From: Gemmata massiliana
GTDB lineage: Bacteria; Planctomycetota; Planctomycetia; Gemmatales; Gemmataceae
Assembly (NCBI GenBank): GCA_000531095.1
Contig: HG799470.1
Coordinates: forward strand, 198,268 to 262,267
Reading direction: 5' to 3'
DNA length: 64,000 nt
The position numbers and the translations under genes were made by a program. Positions 1 to 7,442 of this stretch are shown here, in pieces (positions within the stretch are counted from its first letter, which is position 1; each line of letters opens with the position of its first letter). The notes beneath the pieces are model-generated. The model saw only the letters and a program-made list of their open reading frames with translations, was not told the origin of the DNA and searched no databases.

Positions 1-1163
1 CGTTCGCCGTTCCCCTCCGCCTCGCTGCCGAACCGCTGGTACGCGACGCCCGGCAACAGGCTCCGCGCCACCCAGTCCATGCCGTTGAACAACACATCGG
101 GCCGCTTTTCGGCCGGCACCGCGGGCACGAGTGGGAACGACCGACCGAGCAGCCGTTCGCGAGCGAGCGGTTCCGGCAGCCCACGGAGCAGGTCGCGGAA
201 CCCGGGGAGGTCTTGCGCGTCGCAAACCACCGCGGCGGCCGGGCAGTGAACTTGCAGCCCGGCTTCGGCCGCGAGCAGGTCGTCGCGGCACGCCAACGCG
301 GTGCGGTCCGCGACCGCTTCGGACGACGTACCGGCCACCGGAATCAGCCAGATGATCCCGTTCGCGGGGCAGTACGGGCGCCGGCGCTCGGCGATCAGCC
401 GGCACAGGTATTTCAAACGGCCCGCGAGCCGTTCCGCCTCGTCCGCGGGCACGGCGGGCACGTCCGAAACACCCGGACGCGGGAGCCACTCGTCCAGCAC
501 ATCCATCGATGCGCTCCCGGCTTCGGGTACAACGACAAGCGCCGAGCCGGGCAGCACTTCGAGCGGGCGCTCCGTACTGTCGAGCAGGTCGAACCCGGCC
601 GGAGGCGGCGGGGGCGCGGCAGCGCGGGCCTCGCTTACGAAGATGTCGGCCAGTCGACACAAAACCGACGCGCCGGGGCACACCACGAACACCGCGTCGC
701 GTGTCGCGTACACTTGCACCGGCGCGCCGACCGTGCGCGGTTCCGCGCGCACGGCGAACGGGAGTTTCGTCGCGGCGAAGAAATCGGCGAGGTCGGTTCG
801 CGGCTTACCGATCACAACGAACAGCGGTACTTCGGTCGGGTCGATCCCGGCCGCATCGAGCGCCTTCAGTGCTTCGGCCCACGCATCATCAATGTCGGGG
901 TGCGAACCGTCACGCGGATCGGTGAGCAGCCGGAAGAACCAGTACCCGAACCACGCGCCGGTGTACATCAACAGGAACAGCAGCGGCAGCCAGTAGGCGT
1001 ACAGCCCGGGGAACGGCGAGAGCAGTTCGGTTTCGAGGTGGTACCGCTGGTTGATCGCGTACAGCCCGAGCGTAACCAGAATCACGATCAGAATGTGGAG
1101 CGTCCACACAATGACGCGCAACACCTTGCGCGACGTCAGCCAAGTGAAGAAGTCGGTGAACAT
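1..1163 (-). CDS. tssM: Type VI secretion TssM/IcmF-like protein, N-terminal part (runs off window)
   Basis: A reverse-strand frame is open from an ATG at 1161-1163 to the window edge, giving at least 387 codons; the 3' part lies outside. Two hydrophobic segments (about residues 14-38 and 56-78) are followed by a soluble region with a segment NGIIWLIPVAG near residue 268, which fits the inner-membrane N-terminal part of IcmF/TssM. In T6SS the TssM protein forms the membrane channel with TssL. I see no clear Walker A loop in the visible part. TssL and TssK homologues lie upstream on the same strand, which is the main support for the name. Confidence 0.75.
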   Translation of the reverse strand, partial: MFTDFFTWLTSRKVLRVIVWTLHILIVILVTLGLYAINQRYHLETELLSPFPGLYAYWLPLLFLLMYTGAWFGYWFFRLLTDPRDGSHPDIDDAWAEALKALDAAGIDPTEVPLFVVIGKPRTDLADFFAATKLPFAVRAEPRTVGAPVQVYATRDAVFVVCPGASVLCRLADIFVSEARAAAPPPPPAGFDLLDSTERPLEVLPGSALVVVPEAGSASMDVLDEWLPRPGVSDVPAVPADEAERLAGRLKYLCRLIAERRRPYCPANGIIWLIPVAGTSSEAVADRTALACRDDLLAAEAGLQVHCPAAAVVCDAQDLPGFRDLLRGLPEPLARERLLGRSFPLVPAVPAEKRPDVLFNGMDWVARSLLPGVAYQRFGSEAEGNGE

Positions 1164-1575
1164 GCCGCGTCCGATTACGTGACTTTGTCTTCGTAGCGTG
1201 TTACTCAACGACCGAGCGCATGCACGTCCGCACGAAAACCCTGTTCCGCGAAGCCTTTAGGTCCAAAATCCGTCCGATGCTGGCTAACAATTGCTAACAT
1301 TCTGGCCCGTTTGGGGTTCAAAGCCGGGCCGTTCGTAGCAAAAACGCCAATATTTCCAGGCAATTGATTCACAGTGCCTACCGCCGTATAGCTGTTTTGC
1401 GGCTAACACTCGCTAACCTCTTACCCTTCTGGAGCACATCTTCCAATTGATGCGCCTGTTTGGACACTTGTGGCGGCCACCGGCTTACGTGGCATTATAC
1501 ACCACTAGTATACCAAAATTCAGTAATTTTCTCTCCGCCCGCTGCGCTCGTTCACCCGATCGAGGAAACACGGCA
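1164..1575. other. Gap inside the T6SS gene set, with paired GCTAAC repeats
   Basis: This 412-bp stretch separates the tssM start from the tssL stop and holds no convincing gene. It contains GCTAAC twice in tandem at 10-bp spacing (1283-1288 and 1293-1298), and the same arrangement again at 1402-1407 and 1412-1417. Direct hexamers one helical turn apart look like a regulator-binding site upstream of tssM. That function is inferred. Confidence 0.5.
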
Positions 1576-2259
1576 TCACTTCATCAGTTGCCGGGCCACC
1601 AGAAGCGCCCCGAATGGAATGCACACCAACACTGACAGCCCCGCGAACGCAGCCATCCGCGCCAGTCGCGCTTTACCGTATCGAGGCGGCACGCTCGCGG
1701 GCGGTTCCAGCGCTTGCGGACCGACCCACTCGGTGCGAAGGGCTTTCACCAGACGCTCGCGCGTGGAACCGAGCCACGCCCGCAATTGCGCCTGGTCCTC
1801 GACCCACTCGCCGCGGAACCCGAGCACAGCACACAAGTAAAAAACTTCCAGGTCGTCGTCGGTGGCACGCTCGGCGGCCATGCGAGCCTGAATCCAGAAG
1901 CGCCACGCGCGGTCGTTCGTTTCGTAAAACTCGACCTCGAACTTGCGCTCGTTCCACTGGCCCGCGACCGGCGAATTGAGCGTGAACAGTTCATCGATCC
2001 AGCTCGCGAGCGCGTACCCGATGCCGAGGTAACGGGCTTCCGGTGAACTGAGACTCGCGGCGGACAAGTCGATCTCGAAGCTCGATACCCCCGGCCGCGC
2101 GGAGGGCGGGGCGAACGTCAGCAGCAGTTCGCGGAACCGCGCGATGAGCAACTCGCGCCCCGCGTCAAACGGCGGTCCCGAACCGGTCGCCCAGTCGTCG
2201 CGCAACTTTAGCGCCGTGCGCACGATCGGGTTCACCACGGATAGCAGTTGGTCGCGCAT
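1576..2259 (-). CDS. tssL: TssL (DotU-type) type VI secretion membrane protein
   Basis: 227 aa. The N-terminal cytoplasmic domain has the DotU/TssL pattern of helices, including YALASWIDELF (about residues 82-92), EFYETNDRAW and EVFYLCAVLGFRGEW. A single C-terminal membrane helix (about 205-224) ends the protein, so this is the short form without a peptidoglycan-binding domain. TssL forms the inner-membrane complex with TssM and connects it to the baseplate through TssK. Its neighbours on the same strand are an unknown ORF and tssK upstream and tssM downstream. The length is typical for the family. Confidence 0.85.
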   Translation of the reverse strand: MRDQLLSVVNPIVRTALKLRDDWATGSGPPFDAGRELLIARFRELLLTFAPPSARPGVSSFEIDLSAASLSSPEARYLGIGYALASWIDELFTLNSPVAGQWNERKFEVEFYETNDRAWRFWIQARMAAERATDDDLEVFYLCAVLGFRGEWVEDQAQLRAWLGSTRERLVKALRTEWVGPQALEPPASVPPRYGKARLARMAAFAGLSVLVCIPFGALLVARQLMK

Positions 2260-2298
2260 TCGCTTGTTCTACGCTCTCCGCTTTTGCGTTCCGCCGAG

Positions 2299-2868
2299 TC
2301 ACAAACCACTGTCGTACACCGAAAGCCACTCCTTATGAGCGGCTTTGAGCCGGTCCCGACTAGTCGGCGATTCTGTGATGACATCCATACCGCCGTCGTA
2401 GGGGTGCAGAAGCCATCGGCAGTCCGGCGCCACGATCATCACGTTTGCGAGCGTGCAATCAGCAACCGATCGGACGATTGGGTCAAACGTCTTCGGTCGC
2501 CAATCCCATACACTCGCGAACACGTGCCAGTAACCCGGCGGGGACGAATCACCGTCGAATTCGTGCGTCACGACACTTCGCCACAGTGTCGCGTTCGGAT
2601 CGACTGCGTCGAATCGGGGGCCTCGCACCGCCACCAAATCTTCCGAGTATCCAGCAGTCAGGAGAACGATTCTCCGCTCAGTCCCAGTCAGTTCACCGAG
2701 AATGCAATTGTGACGGTTCAGTAACGTCTCGTACTCGCGCGCGTCTTCTGGATAGCGTTTCGACTCCGGCAAGCTGTGAAACCGCACCCAGCGATCGGGA
2801 AACGCGACACGAAGCCAATGCGCAACCGGCTCACAATTTGGGAACCGTTTTTGCCAGTCTTCGAGCAT
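2299..2868 (-). CDS. Hypothetical protein between tssK and tssL
   Basis: 189 aa, no signal peptide or membrane helix. I do not recognise a characterised family. The conserved-looking core WVRFHSLPESKRYPE (about residues 27-41) followed by an RHN motif suggests a defined domain, and the protein is rich in Trp and Pro. It lies 18 bp downstream of tssK and 39 bp upstream of tssL on the same strand, so it is probably co-transcribed with them although it is not a core T6SS component. It may be an accessory or immunity-type gene, or an unrelated insertion into the operon. Confidence 0.6.
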   Translation of the reverse strand: MLEDWQKRFPNCEPVAHWLRVAFPDRWVRFHSLPESKRYPEDAREYETLLNRHNCILGELTGTERRIVLLTAGYSEDLVAVRGPRFDAVDPNATLWRSVVTHEFDGDSSPPGYWHVFASVWDWRPKTFDPIVRSVADCTLANVMIVAPDCRWLLHPYDGGMDVITESPTSRDRLKAAHKEWLSVYDSGL

Positions 2869-2886
2869 CTGGGAAGCTCTCGTCCC

Positions 2887-4305
2887 CTACCCCGCGGGAA
2901 CCGCGTACAGCGTGAACTGCATCGTGTTCGTGCGCCCGCCGCCCGCGCGAACCGTGACCGTGCGCTGCCCCTGGATCGCCCCTACCACACGAGTCTCGTT
3001 GAACCGCACCGCGACCGTGAGCGACCGCGTGACCGCACCCCATTCGCGTTCCGGCAGCCGACTCAAGCGGCAGTAGCGCTGCCCCGCAAGGTCCGGGAGC
3101 AACCCCGGCCGGGGGCACGGCTCGAACCGAAGCCCCGCCTGACCGAGTTGGTAGATCGCGTCCACGCGGTCGCCGGAGCCGATCTTCATGTCGAGTTGCC
3201 CCGGTACCGTGAGCAACCGCATCATCTCGTCCGGGTCCATCTCGGAGCGCACCCCGAGGTACAGTTCCCACGCCGGATCGAGCCACGTCGGTTCGATCGC
3301 TGCCTGCATCCGCAACCCCATCCCGATGAACGGCCGCTCCTTGTACTCCGGCTCCGGCAGGATGTCGAGGAGCGTGTCGAGGTAGACCTTCACGCGGTAG
3401 AAGCACCCGCCGAGGTCGTCGTGATCGTAAGGCGGGATCGCGGGCCAGCGCCCGGAGCGGTCGAAGATCGCGAGCTGCCCGACGAGCCGGCACAACTCGG
3501 TGTAAGCCGTGAGGGGCGGGATTCCCGGCGTAAACGCGATCACGCTCAGGACCGCGTAGGACTCGTTCAGTTCGCGAAGGTGCGCGGCCGAAACCGCGTC
3601 CTGCGGGTCGGTCCCCACGAGCGCCCCGCCCCGAGCCGCGAGCGCGCTCGCGAGCCGCTCGCGCTTCCGCCCGATGCGGTCGAAGAGTCCTTGCAGAATG
3701 TCGCCGTGCAGTGCGGGCCACGTGTCACACGCCAGCACCGGCGGGATGTACGACACGTCAATTTCGGGCGGCGCGTTTGCGAGTGCGGACTTCACGAGCC
3801 GCACGAGCGGGAGCGTCGCGAACCCCGTTTGGTCCTGATCGCCGACGAGGAGCCGCAAGTTGTGCAACCGCACCCGAATCGGTTGCGGGTTCACGCCCGT
3901 GTTCTCGTCTTCGAGTTCCTGCGTATCGAGCCGGTAGCGGGCGTTCGGGTCCGGTACGTCTTCCGAGATGTTCGCTTTGCCGAGGTTGAGGGCGGGGGTC
4001 GCCAGATACACCATCAGCGGTTGCCCCGGCTCGAACAGCCCCTTGAGTTCGAGCGTGGGGAGCAAGCCATCGGTGGGAACTTCGATTGGGGTGCCGTCGC
4101 GGAACACCGCGCGCAGCGACCGCACAACGAAGCGGTTGTTCGCGAGCGCGTCCGGGTCGACTTCGACGGTACGCAGCCCCCAAACGTGGTGCGTGGGCCA
4201 GCTATTGGCACGATGCGCCCGGGCCGTGAGATACCGGTGCTCGGCCTGGAACTGGTGCGGCTGAAGGAACATCCCCTCGTGCCAGTGAACCGCCCGGGCC
4301 GTCAT
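2887..4305 (-). CDS. tssK: TssK, type VI secretion baseplate subunit
   Basis: 472 aa, soluble. It opens with the TssK signature VHWHEGMFLQPHQFQ (about residues 6-20), which marks the shell domain of the family. TssK is a trimer that links the TssEFG baseplate wedges to the TssL/TssM membrane complex. The length is slightly above the usual 440-450 aa. The middle region (YIPPVLACDTWPAL, LRELNESYAVL, PPYDHDDLGGCF) and the C-terminal part (LGVRSEMDPDEMMRLL) fit the family. It is the first visible T6SS gene; tssB, tssC, hcp and clpV are not in the window. The upstream gene ribD is unrelated. Confidence 0.9.
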   Translation of the reverse strand: MTARAVHWHEGMFLQPHQFQAEHRYLTARAHRANSWPTHHVWGLRTVEVDPDALANNRFVVRSLRAVFRDGTPIEVPTDGLLPTLELKGLFEPGQPLMVYLATPALNLGKANISEDVPDPNARYRLDTQELEDENTGVNPQPIRVRLHNLRLLVGDQDQTGFATLPLVRLVKSALANAPPEIDVSYIPPVLACDTWPALHGDILQGLFDRIGRKRERLASALAARGGALVGTDPQDAVSAAHLRELNESYAVLSVIAFTPGIPPLTAYTELCRLVGQLAIFDRSGRWPAIPPYDHDDLGGCFYRVKVYLDTLLDILPEPEYKERPFIGMGLRMQAAIEPTWLDPAWELYLGVRSEMDPDEMMRLLTVPGQLDMKIGSGDRVDAIYQLGQAGLRFEPCPRPGLLPDLAGQRYCRLSRLPEREWGAVTRSLTVAVRFNETRVVGAIQGQRTVTVRAGGGRTNTMQFTLYAVPAG

Positions 4306-4437
4306 GCGGAGACCTAATGTGTTGAGGGTGTTTAAGTAGCGACAGTATAAGCCGGTGTGAAAACCGACTGCAAGTCTTACGCTCCTCGGGGCGTACTTCT
4401 TTCGTGCCGCGCGCTGACACCGGGCGGTTTGTACCGA

Positions 4438-5529
4438 TTACATGCCGCGCGCGAACCCGTGGACGTAAACGTCTGCACCGGATTGCGCGAACGTGACGCC
4501 TTGCAACGCGAGCGCCTCGGCCATTTTCGCAACGCCGACCCCACCTAATGGGGGTGCGGCTTCAGTTCCCCCAATCACCTTCGGCGCAATGAAGACGTGA
4601 AATTCATCCACAACACGTTCGTCGAACGCAGAACCGAGTATCCCCGCCCCACCTTCGATCAACACGCTCGTAAAGCGCCGACGACCGAGGTCCGCGAGAA
4701 CCGCGTCGAGCGTCACCGTTTCTTCACGAAGCGCGACTACTTCCACACCGTCCGCCACCCAGCCGTCGAGCCTCCGGGCGTTCGCGCTGGTCGTGTACAC
4801 CACAACCGGCACTTCCCGCGCGGTACTCCGAAGCTGGCTGCGTTCCGGCAATTCACCTGATGCCGAGATCACCACCCGCGCAGGTGTTCGTGGCCCCGGT
4901 GGGCGAACCGTAAGTAGCGGGTCATCAGCAACAACAGTTCCGCGCCCCACGATGATCGCGTCCAGCCTCCCGCGCAGTTCGTGAACCCGGCGACGCGACT
5001 CCTCACCGCTGATCCATTTGGAATCACCCGTCCGCGTGGCGATTTTCCCATCGAGTGTCATGGCCCACTTCGCGTGGACCCACGGGCGCCCGGTCCGGAT
5101 CAACTTCAAATAAGGGGCGTTGAGGGCGAGCGCATCTGATTCGAGCAGTCCGACGTGAATCTCTTTCCCCGCGTTCCGCAAAATAGAAAGCCCGCCGCCG
5201 GCGACTTTCGGGAACGGATCGGCCATCGCTACCACTACGCGGGCAACGCCGGCCTTCAGGACCGCGTCCGTACAGGGGGGCGTTTTTCCGTGGTGACAGC
5301 ACGGTTCGAGGGTGACCACGAGCGTTCCGCCGTGCGCACGATCCCCAGCCGCGGCCAGCGCGAATACTTCCGCGTGCGGGCCGCCGAACTTCTGGTGCCA
5401 GCCCTCGCCCACCATTTGGCCGCTCGCGTCGAGCACCACGGCCCCAACCATCGGGTTCGGTTCGACGAATCCGCGCCCCCGCGCCGCGAGCGTAAGGGCA
5501 TGTCGCATCCAGGGTTCTAGATCGTTCAC
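4438..5529 (-). CDS. ribD: Bifunctional riboflavin biosynthesis deaminase/reductase RibD
   Basis: 363 aa, the normal length for the two-domain enzyme. The N-terminal cytidine-deaminase-type domain has the zinc motif H52-A-E54 with PCC at 76-78 and C86. The C-terminal reductase domain (from about residue 150) has the NADPH-binding features WAMTLDGKIATRTGDSKWIS and IEGGAGILGSA. It deaminates diaminohydroxyphosphoribosylaminopyrimidine and reduces the ribosyl chain, steps two and three of riboflavin synthesis in the cytoplasm. No other rib gene is adjacent, so it stands alone here. The start used leaves the usual EPWMRHAL N-terminus. Confidence 0.95.
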   Translation of the reverse strand: MNDLEPWMRHALTLAARGRGFVEPNPMVGAVVLDASGQMVGEGWHQKFGGPHAEVFALAAAGDRAHGGTLVVTLEPCCHHGKTPPCTDAVLKAGVARVVVAMADPFPKVAGGGLSILRNAGKEIHVGLLESDALALNAPYLKLIRTGRPWVHAKWAMTLDGKIATRTGDSKWISGEESRRRVHELRGRLDAIIVGRGTVVADDPLLTVRPPGPRTPARVVISASGELPERSQLRSTAREVPVVVYTTSANARRLDGWVADGVEVVALREETVTLDAVLADLGRRRFTSVLIEGGAGILGSAFDERVVDEFHVFIAPKVIGGTEAAPPLGGVGVAKMAEALALQGVTFAQSGADVYVHGFARGM

Positions 5530-5678
5530 GGTTCAGTTCTCAATAACCGCGCAAAATAAATTCGATTCTGTGCGAACCCTTTGATGAGTCCCGCGTCTAT
5601 CTAGCGTACACCGCGAGTTGGAATCAACAACCGCGGGTGAATCACCAACACGGCAGTCAACATACACGCGATACAACC

Positions 5679-5855
5679 ATGACACGCTGGCACACGAGTA
5701 ACGAGCTTCACCTGACGACCGCAACGGTCGCCGCGAAGACGCTCTATACCGCCGCCGGCCTGGAAACGGGTTATGCGTTAGGTCTGGATCTTGATACCGC
5801 GGCGCGCGTCGAGCTTGAAGCCGGCATGAGCGGTACGAGCGATACGAGTGGGTGA
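5679..5855 (+). CDS. Small hypothetical protein
   Basis: 58 aa from the ATG at 5679, beginning MTRWHTSNELHL; an earlier in-frame ATG at 5637 would add 14 residues. No recognisable domain, signal peptide or membrane helix. A strong hairpin with a T-rich 3' flank lies 30 bp downstream, which would suit the end of a short transcript. It could also be non-coding sequence between ribD (divergent) and the tRNA array. Confidence 0.35.
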   Translation: MTRWHTSNELHLTTATVAAKTLYTAAGLETGYALGLDLDTAARVELEAGMSGTSDTSG

Positions 5856-5885
5856 CCCTTGGCGAGCCATGTTATGGCAACCGCG

Positions 5886-5916
5886 CCGGCCGGGGGTACA
5901 AGTGACCCCCGGCCGG
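5886..5916 (+). terminator. Hairpin terminator before the tRNA array
   Basis: Perfect 12-bp stem: CCGGCCGGGGGT (5886-5897), a 7-nt loop, and its complement (5905-5916). It is followed by TTCTCGTTTT. It ends the short upstream transcript and isolates the tRNA array that begins 34 bp later. Confidence 0.75.
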
Positions 5917-5950
5917 TTCTCGTTTTGAGGCGCCCGGGTGACGGATAAAT

Positions 5951-6023
5951 GCCCCGTTCGACTTCCGGTGAGGTCGGTGGCCTTTCAAGCCGCTTAGGTC
6001 GGGTTCGACTCCCGCACGGGGTA
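5951..6023 (+). tRNA. tRNA-Glu (UUC), first tRNA of the array
   Basis: Acceptor GCCCCGT pairs with ACGGGGT. The anticodon arm GTGGC-CTTTCAA-GCCGC gives anticodon TTC with the normal U33. T-loop TTCGACT. Discriminator A; no CCA is encoded and the next bases are CTG. Confidence 0.85.
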
Positions 6024-6032
6024 CTGAAACAC

Positions 6033-6113
6033 AGGTGGGGATTGCGTCTGGGAACGCGCTCGGTCACCAAAACCGACGGCTTGTCCTGCGGGGTTCGATT
6101 CCTCCCCCACCTG
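6033..6113 (+). tRNA. Unusual tRNA-Trp-like gene (CCA anticodon)
   Basis: Acceptor AGGTGGG pairs with CCCACCT, discriminator G, followed by CTG. The anticodon arm TCGGT-CACCAAA-ACCGA reads anticodon CCA (Trp). Two oddities: position 33 is A instead of the near-universal U, and 12 nt lie between anticodon stem and T-stem where tRNA-Trp normally has about 5. The D-stem GCG/CGC is short. It may be a decayed or repurposed tRNA. Confidence 0.55.
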
Positions 6114-6125
6114 CTGATTGTGAAT

Positions 6126-6198
6126 GGTCCCGCGGGCCAGTGGAGTGGCCGTCTCCCTGTCACGGAGAAGAACGGGGGTTCGAGTCCCCTCGGGATCG
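6126..6198 (+). tRNA. tRNA-Asp (GUC)
   Basis: Acceptor GGTCCCG/CGGGATC with discriminator G, as expected for Asp. Anticodon arm TCTCC-CTGTCAC-GGAGA gives GTC. D-stem GGCC/GGCC and T-arm GGGGG-TTCGAGT-CCCCT are regular. CTG follows; no encoded CCA. Confidence 0.9.
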
Positions 6199-6227
6199 CT
6201 GCTGTGTTGAAAATTGGTGTTTTGCTC

Positions 6228-6283
6228 GTGGCACGGGCCTCTGGCCTGTGGAGGCACTCACACAGGCCAGAGGCCCGTGCCAC
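6228..6283. repeat. Dispersed palindromic repeat, copy 1 (inside the tRNA array)
   Basis: Two 23-bp arms that are perfect inverse complements, starting GTGGCACGGGCCTCTGGCC at 6228 and ending at 6283, with a 10-bp loop. The same element occurs at 22404-22459, 25133-25188 and, shortened, at 30796-30828. It lies in the Asp-Lys spacer. Confidence 0.9.
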
Positions 6284-6344
6284 CAAACCAAGAACCCCAA
6301 ACATCAATTCGACGCAGTTGATCGCTACCCGGTACCGGGTAAAC

Positions 6345-6418
6345 GGAAGTGTGTCCGACGTTGGCTAGGGGCCTGCCTCTTAAGCAGGTTTACGTGGGTT
6401 CGATTCCCACCGCTTCCA
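6345..6418 (+). tRNA. tRNA-Lys (CUU)
   Basis: Acceptor GGAAGTG/CGCTTCC, discriminator A, then CTG. Anticodon arm CCTGC-CTCTTAA-GCAGG gives CTT. T-arm GTGGG-TTCGATT-CCCAC is perfect. No encoded CCA. Confidence 0.88.
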
Positions 6419-6439
6419 CTGTTTGTGACGGTTTGATCC

Positions 6440-6510
6440 GCGCCCATGATGTAGCGGTAGCCTATCGCTTTGCCAAGGCGGATGTGTGGGTTCGACTCCC
6501 ACTGGGCGCT
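6440..6510 (+). tRNA. tRNA-Gly (GCC)
   Basis: Perfect acceptor GCGCCCA/TGGGCGC with discriminator T, the usual Gly pattern. Anticodon loop TTGCCAA reads GCC; its stem has two GU pairs. The D-stem is weak (ATGT region does not pair well). Followed by CTTG. Confidence 0.85.
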
Positions 6511-6536
6511 CTTGATTGTAGAACCGGAGGCCGATC

Positions 6537-6607
6537 GCCCCTGTGATGTAACGGTAGCTTGCCGTCTTGGTATGGCGGACGCGCGGGTTCAACTCCCGCC
6601 GGGGGCT
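6537..6607 (+). tRNA. tRNA-Thr (GGU)
   Basis: Acceptor GCCCCTG/CGGGGGC with discriminator T. Anticodon arm CCGTC-TTGGTAT-GGCGG gives anticodon GGT with U33. The D-region resembles that of the preceding tRNA-Gly and also pairs poorly. Followed by TGA, one of two array tRNAs without the CT trailer. Confidence 0.75.
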
Positions 6608-6669
6608 TGATAGAGCTTCAAGTTCCACAAGTTCTTAGTTCCAAGTCAAATACATGACTGCGAATTATC

Positions 6670-6710
6670 AACTTGGAACTTGGAACTTGGAACTTGGAAC
6701 TTGGAACTTA
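6670..6710. repeat. Heptamer tandem repeat in a tRNA spacer
   Basis: Five exact tandem copies of AACTTGG followed by a partial sixth copy, in the spacer between tRNA-Thr and the next tRNA. Related sequence in inverse orientation (AGTTCCAAG) lies about 35 bp upstream. Confidence 0.85.
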
Positions 6711-6716
6711 ATTGAC

Positions 6717-6790
6717 GGCACGGTACGCCAACTGGCAGTGCGACCAAGCTCAAACCTTGGTGTGTGTGGGTTCAAATCCCTCCCGTGCTA
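6717..6790 (+). tRNA. tRNA with Leu anticodon CAA but short variable loop
   Basis: Acceptor GGCACGG/CCGTGCT, discriminator A, then CTC. Anticodon arm CCAAG-CTCAAAC-CTTGG reads CAA (Leu). Only 5 nt (TGTGT) separate the anticodon stem from the T-stem, so this is a class I body, unlike normal bacterial tRNA-Leu with its long variable arm. Confidence 0.75.
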
Positions 6791-6809
6791 CTCGATTGAT
6801 GTCGGTTAC

Positions 6810-6895
6810 GCCTCCGGACGCGCGGTGGGCCGCCAGACTGCCTGTAAAGCAGTCGCCCCTTGTGGGCAATGTGGGTTCGATTCCCACCCGGGGCA
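6810..6895 (+). tRNA. tRNA-Tyr (GUA)
   Basis: Anticodon arm ACTGC-CTGTAAA-GCAGT gives GTA. A long variable arm (around GCCCC-TTGT-GGGC) is present, as expected for bacterial tRNA-Tyr. The acceptor GCCTCCG/CCGGGGC has one C-C mismatch at pair 6-67. Discriminator A, then CTC. Confidence 0.85.
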
Positions 6896-6904
6896 CTCGG
6901 AAAA

Positions 6905-7000
6905 GTGCGGAATGCGGAGCGTGGAACGCGGAACGAATACGAGGAAAATCGGAGCTTGGTTTTGGTTTTGGTTTTCGTTCCGCACTCCGCGTTCCAAGTT
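6905..7000. repeat. Imperfect inverted repeat in tRNA spacer
   Basis: Between tRNA-Tyr and tRNA-Glu, a GCGGAA/GGAACGC-rich arm (about 6905-6935) faces a TTCGTTCCGC...GCGTTCC arm (about 6975-7000), with a TTGGTTTTGGTTTTGG tract between them. The arms match only in part. No gene is seen here. Confidence 0.5.
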
Positions 7001-7017
7001 TCGCGCTCCCAAAATAC

Positions 7018-7090
7018 GGCCCGTTCGTCTAGCGGTTTAGGACGCCAGGTTCTCAACCTGATAACGGGGGTTCGATTCCCCCACGGGTCA
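7018..7090 (+). tRNA. tRNA-Glu (CUC)
   Basis: Perfect acceptor GGCCCGT/ACGGGTC, discriminator A, then CTC. The anticodon loop TTCTCAA reads CTC. T-arm GGGGG-TTCGATT-CCCCC. Together with the first array tRNA it covers both Glu codons. Confidence 0.85.
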
Positions 7091-7159
7091 CTCGGAACGG
7101 TTTGAAGAATAAGCACGGTGTTAGTTCACCGATTTATTGATATCAAGCGGTTCCCAAAC

Positions 7160-7234
7160 GGTGATGTAGACCAACTGGAAGGAGTCGCCACGCTCAGAAC
7201 GTGGACAGTGTGGGTTCAAATCCCACCGTCACCA
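7160..7234 (+). tRNA. tRNA with Leu anticodon CAG but short variable loop
   Basis: Acceptor GGTGATG/CGTCACC, discriminator A, then CTC. Anticodon arm CCACG-CTCAGAA-CGTGG reads CAG (Leu). The variable region is only ACAGT, again a class I body on a leucine anticodon. A normal class II tRNA-Leu(CAG) follows 209 bp later at 7443. Confidence 0.75.
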
Positions 7235-7245
7235 CTCTCAAACAT

Positions 7246-7313
7246 TGCGGACGGGCCGGCGCCCGACCGGGTCTCATAAGCCTGGATGCTGGGTTCAACT
7301 CCCAGGTCCGCAA
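7246..7313 (+). tRNA. tRNA with CAU anticodon (Met or Ile2), minimal D-arm
   Basis: Perfect acceptor TGCGGAC/GTCCGCA, discriminator A, then CTC. Anticodon arm CGGGT-CTCATAA-GCCTG reads CAT. The whole gene is only 68 nt because the D-region is GGGC-CGGC-GCCC, a stem with a 4-nt loop. With no C-A pair at 1-72 it does not look like an initiator. Confidence 0.75.
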
Positions 7314-7345
7314 CTCCCTCGGCGCGTTATGGCGCCGAAGTCTAT

Positions 7346-7414
7346 CGCGGGCGGGCAGGTGCTCTGCTGGGTCTCATAAGCCCGGCCGCTGGGTTCGAGT
7401 CCCAGGCTTCGCGA
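7346..7414 (+). tRNA. Second CAU-anticodon tRNA, close relative of the previous one
   Basis: Shares most positions with the tRNA at 7246, including the anticodon loop CTCATAA and the T-stem CTGGG/CCCAG. The D-region GGGC-AGGT-GCTC again has a 4-nt loop. The acceptor CGCGGGC pairs with CTTCGCG through GU pairs and one mismatch, leaving one extra base before it, so the 3' boundary is uncertain. Confidence 0.65.
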
Positions 7415-7442
7415 CTCGCGCTCCGCTCGGCGGGGCGCGCAT

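Noticed and set aside
2776..4317. 513-codon frame on the plus strand
   Set aside because: Antisense to tssK, Arg/Pro-rich composition and no domain; a shadow typical of GC-rich DNA.
6670..6710. Regular short repeats in the tRNA array considered as a CRISPR
   Set aside because: The repeat unit is 7 bp with no spacers, and no cas gene is present.
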